Assembly (NCBI RefSeq): GCF_014644535.1
Contig: NZ_BMKW01000007.1
Span: 248,001 to 312,000, forward strand
Length of the DNA: 64,000 nt
From: Neoroseomonas lacus
Lineage (GTDB): Bacteria; Pseudomonadota; Alphaproteobacteria; Acetobacterales; Acetobacteraceae
Reading direction: 5' to 3'
The position numbers and the translations under genes are program-made. The notes beneath the pieces were generated by a model that worked only from the letters and a program-made list of their open reading frames with translations, was not told the origin of the DNA and made no database searches. Positions within the stretch are counted from its first letter, which is position 1. Each line of letters starts with the position of its first letter. Positions 52,913-62,316 of this stretch are shown here, piece after piece.

Positions 52913-53052
52913 GGGAATGGACCTCCGTTTCGTGGGTAGTTTGCCGTGATGTACGGCCTGAAATGCAATAGGGGCAGATCCTCGCGGATCCACCCCCATT
53001 TGCATGACAGTCCTGCGTCGAAGGACCGGCGCTGCGCGCCGATCCGCCGGCG

Positions 53053-53538
53053 TCAGCGCTTGCTGAACTGGAAGGAGCGTCGCGCCTTCGCCTTGCCGTA
53101 CTTCTTGCGCTCCACGACGCGGGGGTCGCGGGTCAGGAAGCCGGCCTTCTTCAGGATGGCGCGCAGTTCCGGCTCGTAGTTGGTGAGCGCGCGGGAGATG
53201 CCGTGGCGCACCGCGCCGGCCTGGCCCGACAGCCCGCCGCCGACGACCGTGCAGTTCACGTCGAACTGCTGGTAGCGGTCGGCGACCAGGAAGGGCTGGG
53301 TGATCAGCATGCGCAGCACGGGACGGGCGAAGTAGCGCGCCGCCGGCTTGTCGTTGATCAGGATCTGGCCCTTGCCGGGCTTCACCCACACGCGGGCCAC
53401 GGCGTCCTTGCGGCGGCCGGTGGCATAGGCGCGGCCCTGCGCGTCACGCTTGGGTTCACGCTTGATCGCGGCCTCAGGCGCCGCCGGGGTACCGGCGACG
53501 ATGTCCTTGAGGTCCGCGAGGGTACGGGTCTCGCTCAT
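53053..53538 (-). CDS. rpsI: 30S ribosomal protein S9
   Basis: 161 residues from ATG 53538. The core S9 sequence is clear: [52 protein letters not shown] and the basic C-terminus [17 protein letters not shown] that reaches the P site. The N-terminus has an extension of about 35 residues before the core, frequent in alphaproteobacteria. It starts 4 nt after the rplM stop. Confidence 0.98.
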   Translation of the reverse strand: MSETRTLADLKDIVAGTPAAPEAAIKREPKRDAQGRAYATGRRKDAVARVWVKPGKGQILINDKPAARYFARPVLRMLITQPFLVADRYQQFDVNCTVVGGGLSGQAGAVRHGISRALTNYEPELRAILKKAGFLTRDPRVVERKKYGKAKARRSFQFSKR

Positions 53539-53542
53539 GACC

Positions 53543-54028
53543 TCAGGCAACCTTCTTCACGAGGACGGAGTTCTTGCGGTTCAGCGCGGCCACGTCGAGC
53601 TTGGCGGGCTGCTGGCCGGCATGCGGATGCTCGGCACCGGCATAGACATGCAGGTTGCGCATCTGCTCGCGACCGAGCGGGCCGCGCGTGATCATGCGCT
53701 CGACGGCCTTTTCGATGACGCGCTCGGGATACTTGCTCTCGAGGCGCTCCCGCACGGTGCGCTGCTTGATGCCGCCGGCGTAGCCGGTGTGCCAGTAGAA
53801 CACCTTCTGCTCGGCCTTGGCGCCGGTCACGCGGATCTTCTCGGCATTGATGATGACGACGTGGTCACCGCAATCGACATGCGGGGTGAACTGCGCCTTG
53901 TGCTTGCCGCGGAGGTGATTGGCGACGAGGGTGGCGAGACGGCCGAGCACGAGCCCGTCCGCATCGATCAACACCCAGGCCTTGTTCACATCCGCCGGCT
54001 TCAGCGAGGTGGTCTGTCTCGTGAGCAT
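53543..54028 (-). CDS. rplM: 50S ribosomal protein L13
   Basis: 161 residues from ATG 54028. L13 hallmarks: [55 protein letters not shown] and [20 protein letters not shown]. First gene of the rplM-rpsI pair. The upstream 300 bp should contain the operon promoter. Confidence 0.98.
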   Translation of the reverse strand: MLTRQTTSLKPADVNKAWVLIDADGLVLGRLATLVANHLRGKHKAQFTPHVDCGDHVVIINAEKIRVTGAKAEQKVFYWHTGYAGGIKQRTVRERLESKYPERVIEKAVERMITRGPLGREQMRNLHVYAGAEHPHAGQQPAKLDVAALNRKNSVLVKKVA

Positions 54029-54332
54029 CGGTGTTCCAGAGGTCTGACGAAGGAAGTGGCGCGGCTTATCGCCGTCGGGGGCGGCAAAGTCAAGCGGGAA
54101 GCGGGGTTTTGCCATGCGGTAACATGATACCGAACCCCTTCTGCACGTCCGGGGCTTGCTGCCACGCGCGAACAACCGGCGCAACGGCGCCGCCCCCACG
54201 GCGAATGGTCACGGGCGCCGGCACGTGCCGCCAAATAAGAACAAAACGCGAATTGATGCCCGCGGCCCGCTGGGGCAACCTGCCGCCGCACGGCCTCGCC
54301 AGGGCCGTGCCGCAGCACAGGGATGAAACGCC
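54029..54332. other. divergent intergenic region between rplM and the VOC gene
   Basis: About 300 bases without a gene; expected to hold the rplM-rpsI promoter (leftward) and the promoter of the VOC-dehydratase run (rightward). Nothing distinctive such as a riboswitch was recognised. Confidence 0.4.
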
Positions 54333-54725
54333 ATGTACAGCCACGTCACGCTCGGCACCGCGGATATCCGCCGGGCCGTCGCCTTCTATGACCCGATCCT
54401 GGCCGGGCTCGGCATCAAGCGACAGGAAGCCGACCTGGAGAAGGGCTATGCCGGCTATGCCGCCGCGCCGGAGACGACGCCGCAATTCTGGATCCTGCTA
54501 CCGATTAACGGGCAGGCCGCCAGCATCGGCAATGGCGTGACCATCGCCTTCGAGGCGCCGGACCGCGCCAGCGTGGACCGTTTCCACGCCACCGCCCTCG
54601 CCCAGGGCGGGACGGATGAGGGCGCGCCGGGCCTGCGCCCTCACTACCACGCCGACTATTACGGTGCTTATCTGCGCGACCCGGACGGCAACAAGCTCTG
54701 CTGCGTCTGCCACCGCCCCGCGTAG
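54333..54725 (+). CDS. VOC-superfamily (glyoxalase-like) protein
   Basis: 130 residues, one VOC module pair: SHVTLGTADIRRAVAFYDPI at the N-terminus and ADYYGAYLRDPDGNKLCCVC at the C-terminus. Such short proteins of the CFP32/PhnB-like group are often lyases, isomerases or resistance proteins; the substrate is unknown. It is followed by a dehydratase gene 37 bp downstream and may be co-transcribed. Confidence 0.88.
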   Translation: MYSHVTLGTADIRRAVAFYDPILAGLGIKRQEADLEKGYAGYAAAPETTPQFWILLPINGQAASIGNGVTIAFEAPDRASVDRFHATALAQGGTDEGAPGLRPHYHADYYGAYLRDPDGNKLCCVCHRPA

Positions 54726-54762
54726 CGGGCGTGGCGCCGCCAGCGGGGCGGAGAGGACGCGC

Positions 54763-56460
54763 ATGAACGATAAGCCCCATGGCCTTGGCCGCAACGCCTC
54801 CAATTACGGCGACCCGGCCTTCGCGCTGTATCTGCGGCGGTCCTTCGCCAAGTCCATGGGCTATTCGCAGGCGATGCTCGACAAGCCGGTGGTCGGCATC
54901 GCGGATACCGCCAGCGACTACAACAACTGCCACCGCACCATCCCCGAGCTGATCGAGGCGGTGAAGCGCGGCGTGCTCGCCGCGGGCGGGCTGCCGTTGG
55001 CCTTCCCGACCATCAGCATCTGCGAGCCGTCGCTCTCGCCGTGCTCGATGCATTACCGCAACCTGATGGCGCTCGACACCGAGACCATGCTGGCGAACCA
55101 GCCGATGGATGCCGCGGTGCTGGTGGGTGGCTGCGACAAAACGGTGCCGGCGCAACTGATGGGCGCGATCAGCTCCGGCACGCCGTCGGTCATGCTCGTG
55201 GTCGGGCCGATGCTGGCGCAGTCCTTCGAAGGCGAGCGGCTTTCCGCCTGCACCGATTGCCGGCGGTATTGGGCGCGCTATCGGGCCGGCGAGGTGACGG
55301 ACGAGAAGATCGCGACCTTGGAGGGCAAGCTCGCCACCACGGCAGGGACTTGCGGCGTGATGGGCACGGCGTCCACCATGGCCTGTCTGGCGTCCACGCT
55401 CGGCTTCATGCCCCTGGACGCGGCGTCGGCGCCCGCCGTTCATGCTGACCGGCTGCGGATTGCCGAGGAAGCGGGTGCGCAGGCAGTGCGGCTGATCCGC
55501 AACCCCGTCTCCCCGCTGTCGCTGATGACACAGGGCAATCTGGACAATGCCGTGCGGGTGTTGCTGTCGCTCGGAGGGTCGACCAATGCCATCGTGCACC
55601 TGGCGGCGATCGCCGGGCGGTCGGGGTTGGATCTGGACCTGAAGCGGCTCGATGCGCTGTCCGAGACGACGCCGGTGCTGGTGGACCTCAAGCCGACCGG
55701 CGAGGGGTACATGGAGGACTTCCACAGTGCGGGTGGCATGCGCGCGCTGTTGTGGGAATTGCGTGATCTGCTTGATCTGAGCACGAAGGATCTCGATGGC
55801 GTCTCGCTGGCGGACCGCATCGGCCACGGCACGCATTTCGTCGATCGCCGCATCATCCGTGCGCGGGGCGAGCCGGTCTCGCCGGTCGGCGGGCTGGTGG
55901 CGCTGTTCGGTTCGCTGGCGCCCGATGGGGCGATCCTGAAGCGCAGCGCGGCCACCCCTTCCCTGTTCGAGACCGAGGCGCGCTGCCTGGTGTTCGATGG
56001 GCTGGCCGATCTGTCGAACCGGATCGACGACCCAGAGCTGGACGTGACGCCGCAGGATATCCTGGTGCTGAAGAATGCGGGGCCGCGCTCGCCGGCCGGC
56101 ATGCCGGAGGCGGGGTATCTGCCGATCCCGAAGAAGCTCGCGCGCCAGGGGGTGAAGGACATGGTGCGGATGAGCGATTGCCGCATGTCCGGCACCGCCT
56201 TCGGCACCATCGTGCTGCATATCGCGCCGGAGGCGTCCGTCGGTGGGCCGCTGGCGCTGGTGGAGACGGGCGACCGCATCCGGCTTTCGGTGAAGAACCG
56301 GTCGCTCGACCTGCTGGTGGATGAGGCGGTGCTGGCCAAGCGCCGCGCCGCCTGGGCGCCGGAGCCGGCACCGAAGCGCGGCTGGGACCGGCTGGTGCAT
56401 GAGCAGGTGACGCAGGCGCCACTTGGGGCGGACCTCGCCTTCCTGCGCGCCAATCCTTGA
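54763..56460 (+). CDS. IlvD/Edd-family dehydratase (likely sugar-acid dehydratase)
   Basis: 565 residues from ATG 54763. Family motifs: IADTASDYNNCHRTIPELIE (C56), LVGGCDKTVPAQLMGAISSG (C124) and TTAGTCGVMGTASTMACLAS (C197). Three Cys with this spacing coordinate a [2Fe-2S] cluster in pentonate dehydratases. The substrate could be a pentonate/hexonate or a branched-chain dihydroxy acid; the lack of other ilv genes nearby and the catabolic neighbours favour a sugar acid. Its stop overlaps the start of the next gene. Confidence 0.9.
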   Translation: MNDKPHGLGRNASNYGDPAFALYLRRSFAKSMGYSQAMLDKPVVGIADTASDYNNCHRTIPELIEAVKRGVLAAGGLPLAFPTISICEPSLSPCSMHYRNLMALDTETMLANQPMDAAVLVGGCDKTVPAQLMGAISSGTPSVMLVVGPMLAQSFEGERLSACTDCRRYWARYRAGEVTDEKIATLEGKLATTAGTCGVMGTASTMACLASTLGFMPLDAASAPAVHADRLRIAEEAGAQAVRLIRNPVSPLSLMTQGNLDNAVRVLLSLGGSTNAIVHLAAIAGRSGLDLDLKRLDALSETTPVLVDLKPTGEGYMEDFHSAGGMRALLWELRDLLDLSTKDLDGVSLADRIGHGTHFVDRRIIRARGEPVSPVGGLVALFGSLAPDGAILKRSAATPSLFETEARCLVFDGLADLSNRIDDPELDVTPQDILVLKNAGPRSPAGMPEAGYLPIPKKLARQGVKDMVRMSDCRMSGTAFGTIVLHIAPEASVGGPLALVETGDRIRLSVKNRSLDLLVDEAVLAKRRAAWAPEPAPKRGWDRLVHEQVTQAPLGADLAFLRANP

Positions 56461-57314
56461 TTGCACTGGTCGGCGCGACGGGGCGGTCGGGCGCCGCCCT
56501 GGCCCGTGCCCTGGCGGCGGCCGGGGTCGCGTTCATCCCGGTCGCGCGGAATGCGGCGGCGTGGGCGGCGCTCGGCCTGCCAGGGGCGTTGCGGGTCGCT
56601 GATCTGCGCGATCCGGCGGCGTTGAAGCGGGCCCTGGCGGGGGCGGATCGGGTCGTCAGCACCGTTCATGCCCGCTGGGCACCGGCGCTATTGGCCGCGG
56701 CCGAACCGGGTGCTTCCTTCGTGCTGATGGGCTCGACGCGGCGGTTTTCGCAATGGCCGGATGCGCATGGCGACGGCGTGCGTGCCGGCGAGGCCGCCTT
56801 CCGCGCCTCCGGACGGCCGGGCGTCATGCTGCATCCGACGATGATCTATGGTGCGCAGGGGGAGGACAATGTGCGGCGGCTGGCGGCGCTGGTCGCGCGG
56901 CTGCCGGTGGCACCGCTGCCCGGTGGCGGGCGCGCCTTGGTGCAGCCGATCCATCAGGACGACGTCACGCGGTGCCTGATGGCGGCGGCGATGCGGGATT
57001 GGCATGCGGCCGAGACCATCGTCATCGCCGGGCCGAAGCCCCTGCCTTATCGTGACTTCCTGCGCGCGGTGGCCGGCGCGGCCGGGCTGCGCACGCCGCC
57101 GATCCTGCCGATCTCCGCGCTGCTGTTGCGTCTTCTGGCGCCGCTGACGCGCATCGTTCCGGGGCTGCCGCGCATCGGCGGCGATGAGGTGCGTCGCCTG
57201 ACCGAGGACAAGGCCTTCGACATTGGTGCGATGCGGAACGTTCTGGGCGTCGATCCCATGCCGCTCGACCGGGGGCTTGCCCTCACCTTCGCCGCGCCGC
57301 ACATCTCCGCTTGA
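56457..57314 (+). CDS. NAD(P)-binding Rossmann-fold protein (NmrA/SDR-like)
   Basis: 285 residues from a TTG at 56457 that overlaps the dehydratase stop (TTGA). N-terminal dinucleotide motif ALVGATGRSGAALARALA, then VSTVHARWAPALLAAAEPGA and an extended-SDR-like HPTMIYGAQGEDNVRRLAAL with the catalytic Tyr in YGAQG. The C-terminal part resembles NAD-dependent epimerases. Likely oxidises or epimerises a sugar-related metabolite in the same pathway as the upstream dehydratase; specificity unknown. Confidence 0.85.
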   Translation: MIALVGATGRSGAALARALAAAGVAFIPVARNAAAWAALGLPGALRVADLRDPAALKRALAGADRVVSTVHARWAPALLAAAEPGASFVLMGSTRRFSQWPDAHGDGVRAGEAAFRASGRPGVMLHPTMIYGAQGEDNVRRLAALVARLPVAPLPGGGRALVQPIHQDDVTRCLMAAAMRDWHAAETIVIAGPKPLPYRDFLRAVAGAAGLRTPPILPISALLLRLLAPLTRIVPGLPRIGGDEVRRLTEDKAFDIGAMRNVLGVDPMPLDRGLALTFAAPHISA

Positions 57315-57332
57315 CCTGACCGGAGCCGACCC

Positions 57333-58514
57333 ATGCCCGTGAACAACCGCATCGCCGATTTCCATGCCGAGATGACCGCCTGGCGGCGCGACCTGCATGA
57401 ACATCCCGAACTCGCCTTCGAGGAAGTGCGCACCGCCGGCATCGTTGCCGACAAGCTGCATGAATTCGGCTGCGACGAGGTGGTGACGGGCATCGCCAAG
57501 ACCGGCGTGGTCGGCGTGATTCGCGGCCGCAATTCCGGCAATGGCCGCGCCATCGGGCTGCGGGCGGACATGGATGCGCTGCCGATCCTGGAGGACACCG
57601 GCCTCGCCTATGCCTCCAAGACGCCGGGGAAGATGCATGCTTGCGGCCATGACGGGCACACCACCATGCTGCTGGGGGCGGCGAAGTACCTGGCCGAGAC
57701 GCGCAACTTCGACGGCACCGTCTATGTGATTTTCCAGCCGGCCGAGGAGAATTTCGGCGGCGGCGAGGTGATGGTGAAGGAGGGCCTGTTCGAGCGTTTC
57801 CCGATGGAGCGCGTGTTCGGGTTGCACAATTGGCCGTCCCTCCCGGCCGGCACCTTCGCTTGGCGCGAAGGCCCGGTAATGGCCGCTGTCGGCAATCTTG
57901 AAGTCACCATCACGGGCAAGGGTGCGCATGGCGCCATTCCACAGAACGGCAACGACCCGATCGTGATCGCGGCGGCCATCGTGCAGGCGCTGCAATCCAT
58001 CGTCAGCCGCAATGTCGAGCCGGTGGAAGGCAGCGTCATCACCATCGGCCACATCAATGGCGGGCACACCTACAATGTGATCCCGGAACAGGTGACGATG
58101 CTCGGCACCGCGCGCTGGTTTGCCCCCGAGGTCGGCGACCTGCTGGAGAAGCGCTTCATCGAGACTGTCACCGGCATCGCCGCGGCCTTCGGCGCGAGCG
58201 CGGAGGCGAAGTTCATCCGCCTGTACCCGGCCACGATCAATGAGCCGGTCAGCACGGGCCTCGCCGCCGACGCCGCCCGCGCGGTGCAGGGCGAGGCGCG
58301 CGTGGTCCCGATGGCCAAGCCGACCATGGGCGGGGAGGATTTCTCCTTCATGCTGAATGCGAAGGACGGCGCCTATCTGATGCTGGGTGGCGGGCGCAGC
58401 CCGACCGACGCCATGGTCCATCATCCGAAATACGACTTCAATGACGAGATCCTGCCGGTCGGTGCGTCGTGGTGGGCGTCGCTGGCCGAGCGGCTGCTGC
58501 CGCGCCAGGGCTGA
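57333..58514 (+). CDS. M20-family amidohydrolase (hippurate-hydrolase-like)
   Basis: 393 residues. Binuclear metal-site motifs: GLRADMDALPI (75-85), MHACGHDGHTTMLLGAAK (C104, H106, H109), QPAEENFGGGEVMVKEGLF (E138-E139), GLHNWPSLPAG (H165) and C-terminal HHPKYDFNDEILPVG. The M20D subgroup hydrolyses N-acyl or N-carbamoyl amino acids such as hippurate or N-acetyl amino acids. It starts 18 nt after the preceding gene, so it belongs to the same run of genes. Confidence 0.95.
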   Translation: MPVNNRIADFHAEMTAWRRDLHEHPELAFEEVRTAGIVADKLHEFGCDEVVTGIAKTGVVGVIRGRNSGNGRAIGLRADMDALPILEDTGLAYASKTPGKMHACGHDGHTTMLLGAAKYLAETRNFDGTVYVIFQPAEENFGGGEVMVKEGLFERFPMERVFGLHNWPSLPAGTFAWREGPVMAAVGNLEVTITGKGAHGAIPQNGNDPIVIAAAIVQALQSIVSRNVEPVEGSVITIGHINGGHTYNVIPEQVTMLGTARWFAPEVGDLLEKRFIETVTGIAAAFGASAEAKFIRLYPATINEPVSTGLAADAARAVQGEARVVPMAKPTMGGEDFSFMLNAKDGAYLMLGGGRSPTDAMVHHPKYDFNDEILPVGASWWASLAERLLPRQG

Positions 58515-58667
58515 GAGTCCGTTTGGAAACACGCCACCGGCGTGTTTCCGGGTCCGGCACCGGGCGGACCTTCCAGACAGCCTCTGACGCGGACGGTTCA
58601 CGTTAGGCTCTAGGAAACCGGGCTGGGGTGACAGTGGTTATGGTTCTGCCCCAGACCGGAGATCCCG

Positions 58668-59156
58668 ATGGCCCGCCCGAATGCGCGTTTCGATGCTTGG
58701 CCGCTGCTGCCTCGCGCATCCAGCGGGGGCGGTGATCGGCCGGCCGACGAACCGGCCCAGGCTGCCTTCGCCGCCGTCTCGGGGCTCGCGGTGCTGTTTC
58801 TGCTGCTGCGATGGACCCTACCGGGCAGCGCGCTGCCGCAGGAGGTCGCCCGACTGGTCACGCTGTGGGGGTGCCTCGGAGGGTTGGCCCTGCTGATGGT
58901 GCTGATGGCGCTGCTGGTGGGCGTCGCCGTCGCCACGCCGATGATGCCCCTTTCGGGCATCGTGAAGGATGCTGCGCTCTCGGTCTTCGACCATGTGGTA
59001 CATCTGGCGCTGGTGCTGACCGCCGCCGGCGTTTTGGGGATGATCGTGCTGCACGGGACCATGCCCGGGCCAGGCATCTGGTTTGCCGGCCAGGCGCTGT
59101 TGCTGTGGGGCTGCCACCGCACGCGGCTTTGGCTGGCGGGGCATTCCGCCGCCTGA
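58668..59156 (+). CDS. membrane protein of unknown function
   Basis: 162 residues; GGAG precedes ATG 58668. About four hydrophobic segments: FAAVSGLAVLFLLLRW (33-49), CLGGLALLMVLMALLVGVAV (68-88), VVHLALVLTAAGVLGMIVL (110-128) and IWFAGQALLLWGC (137-149). No conserved family motif recognised. It stands alone between the amidohydrolase and the cupin gene. Confidence 0.7.
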   Translation: MARPNARFDAWPLLPRASSGGGDRPADEPAQAAFAAVSGLAVLFLLLRWTLPGSALPQEVARLVTLWGCLGGLALLMVLMALLVGVAVATPMMPLSGIVKDAALSVFDHVVHLALVLTAAGVLGMIVLHGTMPGPGIWFAGQALLLWGCHRTRLWLAGHSAA

Positions 59157-59309
59157 CGGCGCGGGGAAAACCCTTCCAGCGTTGCTTACGCGGCCGCGAT
59201 CCCATCCTCCATCCGGTGCTCGCCGGAGGCTGTATTCGTTATTTGTTTCAGGTACTTGCGGCACCGGACGCGATGGCGTTCCCCTGCGCAAAACGCAAGG
59301 AGCCTCGCC

Positions 59310-59801
59310 ATGCCGCATGACGGCCACGACCACCCCTCCATCCCCGATGACGGCTGGAAGCACAGCGGCGTCCGCGTCATCCCGGCCGACAGTCTCGACG
59401 CCAACACCGCCCAGACCCCCGGCATGAACCGCGCCGCGGCGATCAACGCCGCCCGCGTGGGTGCGCAGCGCATCTGGGCCGGCACCGTCCATATCCATGC
59501 CGACGCCAAGACCGGCGCCCATCACCATGGGCATCTGGAGAGCGTGATCTATGTAGTGAAAGGGCGTGCCCGGATGCGCTGGGGCGAGAAGCTGGAATTC
59601 GTCGCCGAGGCCGGGCCGGGCGACTTCATCTACGTGCCGCCCTACGTGCCGCATCAGGAGATCAACGCCTCGGCCGACGAGACGCTGGAATGCGTGCTGG
59701 TACGGTCCGACAACGAGGCCATCGCGATCAATCTCGATATCGAGCCGGTCGAGAAGCCTGAATCGGTGTTGTGGGTCGATCCGATTCATCGGGGGGCGTG
59801 A
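59310..59801 (+). CDS. cupin-domain protein
   Basis: 163 residues from ATG 59310, with AAGGAG seven bases upstream. Cupin motif 1: TGAHHHGHLESVIYVVKG (H71, H73, E77); motif 2: PGDFIYVPPYVPHQEINA (H115). These place a divalent metal in a beta-barrel. Small cupins of this type include dioxygenases, isomerases and sugar-binding proteins; the substrate is unknown. Confidence 0.9.
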   Translation: MPHDGHDHPSIPDDGWKHSGVRVIPADSLDANTAQTPGMNRAAAINAARVGAQRIWAGTVHIHADAKTGAHHHGHLESVIYVVKGRARMRWGEKLEFVAEAGPGDFIYVPPYVPHQEINASADETLECVLVRSDNEAIAINLDIEPVEKPESVLWVDPIHRGA

Positions 59802-60142
59802 AGAAGGATTGGGCGGGGGAGCAAACTCTCCCGCACTCCTCCGTCTTCCGAAGGTGAGAGCAAGGCGGTAAGGCACGCGCCCATCGTGGCGTCATCCACG
59901 GTTCGGTTGGCCCCGCCGGCATTCAGCATGGCGATGACGTTGCCGGTCAGGTCGATCTTCGGCGGATCGCCGGGCGGCGAGACGACAACCGTGTCGATCA
60001 GGCCGCGGACGGCTCCCAGCGCCTCGACACCGTCATCGGCATCGCGTCTACGCGGCGCACTTCCGCCACCCGATCGGCATAGCCCTGGGCGAGGTTGAGG
60101 TGCAGGAAAGATGCGGCCGGCACCTCCGCGGCCATGGCTCAC
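59786..60142 (-). pseudogene. serine-recombinase (resolvase) C-terminal remnant, frameshifted
   Basis: On the minus strand the segment ALGAVRGLIDTVVVSPPG followed by KIDLTGNVIAMLN matches the C-terminal tail of large serine recombinases/resolvases. The expected preceding segment (FLHLNLAQGYADRVAEV) is present in another frame around 60062-60110, so at least one frameshift separates them. The catalytic domain is absent. A dead mobile-element fragment between cupin and thiolase genes. Confidence 0.6.
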
Positions 60143-60277
60143 ATCAGATCCATGCTGAGACTGCCACTCCCTTCAGGGCCTAAAGGGTGGCCTCGCGAAA
60201 CAGGCCCACACCCTGCGCCACCGCGTCGGCCAGAGCCACAAGATCCTTACTCGTGGCGGGTGTCCTTCCGGTCGCGC

Positions 60278-61465
60278 CTAGTGCAGCCGCTCAAGACACA
60301 GCGCGATGCCCTGGCCGCCACCGATGCATAGCGTAACCAGGCCGCGCGTCTGGCCTGCGCGGGCCATGCCGTGCAACAGCCGCGTGGTCAGCACCGCGCC
60401 GGAGGCACCGATCGGGTGGCCATGGGCGATGGCGCCGCCCTCGGGGTTCACCGCTTCCTCGCGCAGCCCCGTCTCGCGCATCACCGCAAGGGCGATGGCG
60501 GCGAAGGCCTCGTTGATCTCGGCGCGCTCGATCTCGGCGGCCGTCCACCCCGCCCGCTCCAACGCGCGCTTCACGGCGGGCACCGGGCCCAGGCCGAACA
60601 TCCCGGGCTCCACCGCGCCGAGGCCGGCCGACACCAGCCGCGCCACGGGCTTCAGGCCCAGTCGCTCGGCCGCGCCCCGCTCGGCGACCACCATGGCCGC
60701 CGCGCCGGTGTTGAGCCCCGGCGCGTTGCCGGCCGTGATGCTGCCGTCCTTACGGAAGGCCGGGCGCAACTTGGCCAGCGTCTCGGCCGTGGTGTCGGGG
60801 CGGTTGTGCTCGTCTCGGGCAAAGGACACCGGTCCCTTGCGGCCCGGCACCTGCACCGGCGTGATCTCGGCGTCGAACAGCCCGGCGGCCTGGGCCGCCG
60901 AGAACCGGGTCTGCGACCGCAATGCCCATGCGTCCTGATCCGCGCGGGAGATCTGCAGCTTGGTGACCAGGTCCTCGGTGTGCCAGCCCGAATGCTCGCC
61001 GGAGAAGGCATCGTTCAGCCCGTCCAGCAGCATGCTGTCGAGGATCTGCCCATCGCCCATTCGCATGCCCCAACGGCCGTTGGGCAGCAGGTAGGGCGCG
61101 CGATCCATGTTCTCCATGCCGCCGGCGATCATCACGTCGGCCTCGCCGAGGCGGATTTCCTGCGCCGCCGAGGCGATGGCCTGGGCGCCGGAGCCGCAGA
61201 CGCGGTTGACCGTCATGGCAGGCGCGGAGACCGGCACGCCACCGGCGATCGCCGCCTGGCGGGCCGGATTCATCTTGTTGCCGGCCTGGATGACGTTGCC
61301 CATCACCACGCCATCAACCCGTGCCGGATCGAGGCCGGCGCGCTCCATCGCGGCGCGGACCACCGTGGCGCCGAGGTCGACGGCAGGCACGTCCTTCAGC
61401 GCGCCGTTGAAGGTGCCGATGGCGGTACGAGCCGGGGTGCAGAGAACGATGTCGCGCTGGGCCAT
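60278..61465 (-). CDS. acetyl-CoA acetyltransferase (thiolase)
   Basis: 395 residues. Thiolase catalytic residues: C90 in VNRVCGSGAQA, H350 in GHPIGASGA and C380 in CIGGGQGIA. The enzyme condenses or cleaves acyl-CoA with acetyl-CoA (acetoacetyl-CoA formation for PHA or beta-oxidation). The sequence LCTPARTAIGTFNGALKDVP at the N-terminus is typical of the PhaA/AtoB-like group. It is followed upstream by an OsmC-like gene on the same strand. Confidence 0.95.
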   Translation of the reverse strand: MAQRDIVLCTPARTAIGTFNGALKDVPAVDLGATVVRAAMERAGLDPARVDGVVMGNVIQAGNKMNPARQAAIAGGVPVSAPAMTVNRVCGSGAQAIASAAQEIRLGEADVMIAGGMENMDRAPYLLPNGRWGMRMGDGQILDSMLLDGLNDAFSGEHSGWHTEDLVTKLQISRADQDAWALRSQTRFSAAQAAGLFDAEITPVQVPGRKGPVSFARDEHNRPDTTAETLAKLRPAFRKDGSITAGNAPGLNTGAAAMVVAERGAAERLGLKPVARLVSAGLGAVEPGMFGLGPVPAVKRALERAGWTAAEIERAEINEAFAAIALAVMRETGLREEAVNPEGGAIAHGHPIGASGAVLTTRLLHGMARAGQTRGLVTLCIGGGQGIALCLERLH

Positions 61466-61498
61466 GGGGTTTTCCTTAATCGGTTCGCCGGCGGGCGG

Positions 61499-61915
61499 TC
61501 AGGCTACCGGGGATGGTAAACGCATCAGCGTGCCGTTCAGGGGCACGGCAAGGGCGATGGTGTTGGAAATCGTGCCGTACTTCCGGACGTTCTGGTGCAA
61601 CAACTCCAGCCGCCGGTCGGTCTCATCGGTGTCCACCAGGATCTCGTAGTCGATGCGCGTCATGCGCGGCGGGGCGTCCTGGCGTTCCCCGGTCAGGTGG
61701 ATGGTCACGCCGCGGAGCGAGAAGCCCAGCATCGGCGTCACCCGTTCGATGCCCTTCATCATGCAGGCCGCAATTGAGGCCAGCAGGAGTTCGGCCGGGT
61801 TGAACGCATCGGCGCGGCCGGCGGGGTCGGTGTCTGCCAGCAGTTCCGCAGCCTTGCAGTGCATGCGCGTGCCATAGCCGTCCAGCCTGGTCGCAGTCAT
61901 CGTGTAGGATTGCAC
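61499..61915 (-). CDS. OsmC-family protein
   Basis: 138 residues. OsmC features: HCKAAELLADTDPAGRADAF, then NPAELLLASIAACMMKGIER with the conserved Cys pair positions partly kept, and RMTRIDYEILVDTDETDRRL. Family members reduce organic hydroperoxides using paired Cys; here only the Cys in AACMMK is at the expected site, with another in HCKAAE, so peroxidase activity is uncertain. It lies 33 bp upstream of the thiolase and is likely co-transcribed with it. Confidence 0.85.
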   Translation of the reverse strand: MQSYTMTATRLDGYGTRMHCKAAELLADTDPAGRADAFNPAELLLASIAACMMKGIERVTPMLGFSLRGVTIHLTGERQDAPPRMTRIDYEILVDTDETDRRLELLHQNVRKYGTISNTIALAVPLNGTLMRLPSPVA

Positions 61916-62316
61916 GCATCACGCTCCCCAATCCTGTGGATAGATACGCCGACCAAGCACGCCGCGCCTTGCTGTGGATCAGCCGCAGATTGTCTGCGGC
62001 CGGCTTGCTTGGTCGTGCTTCATCGCGGTCCGCGCCTTCCTGAGATCGGCTAAGCGTGGATCGCATGCGCCGCCGGATGCCGAAGGACGGAGTCCACCCG
62101 ATGCCGATGCCTATCCGGCAGGCGCGGAACTGGTGCGGCACTGCCTCGGCTCACGCGCCGCCACGCGTGCCCTGCATGACCGAATCAGGACAGGCGCGCG
62201 CGTCCTCGGCATCGCGCGGCACGTAACTCGCGAAGCTGCTGCGGATGCGCGTTGACGGAGGGGCGGTGGTTCTGGTCGGCGGGGCAAGGTTCGCCCTCTG
62301 CCATCGCCTGCTTCCC
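61916..62316. other. intergenic region between LysR and OsmC genes
   Basis: About 400 bases with only short domain-free open frames. The OsmC-thiolase promoter should lie in the left part. Confidence 0.35.

Noticed and set aside
53027..53041. Small hairpin downstream of rpsI as terminator
   Set aside because: Only a six-base stem with a three-base loop and no T-run; such stems are expected by chance at this GC content.
54505..58601. Very long minus-strand open frames opposite the dehydratase and amidohydrolase genes
   Set aside because: The plus strand carries clear enzyme motifs throughout; the antisense frames are His/Arg/Gly-rich and domain-free.
61499..61915. Naming the OsmC-like gene ohr (organic hydroperoxide resistance)
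   Set aside because: The paired redox Cys arrangement of Ohr is not clearly present, so only the family name is justified.
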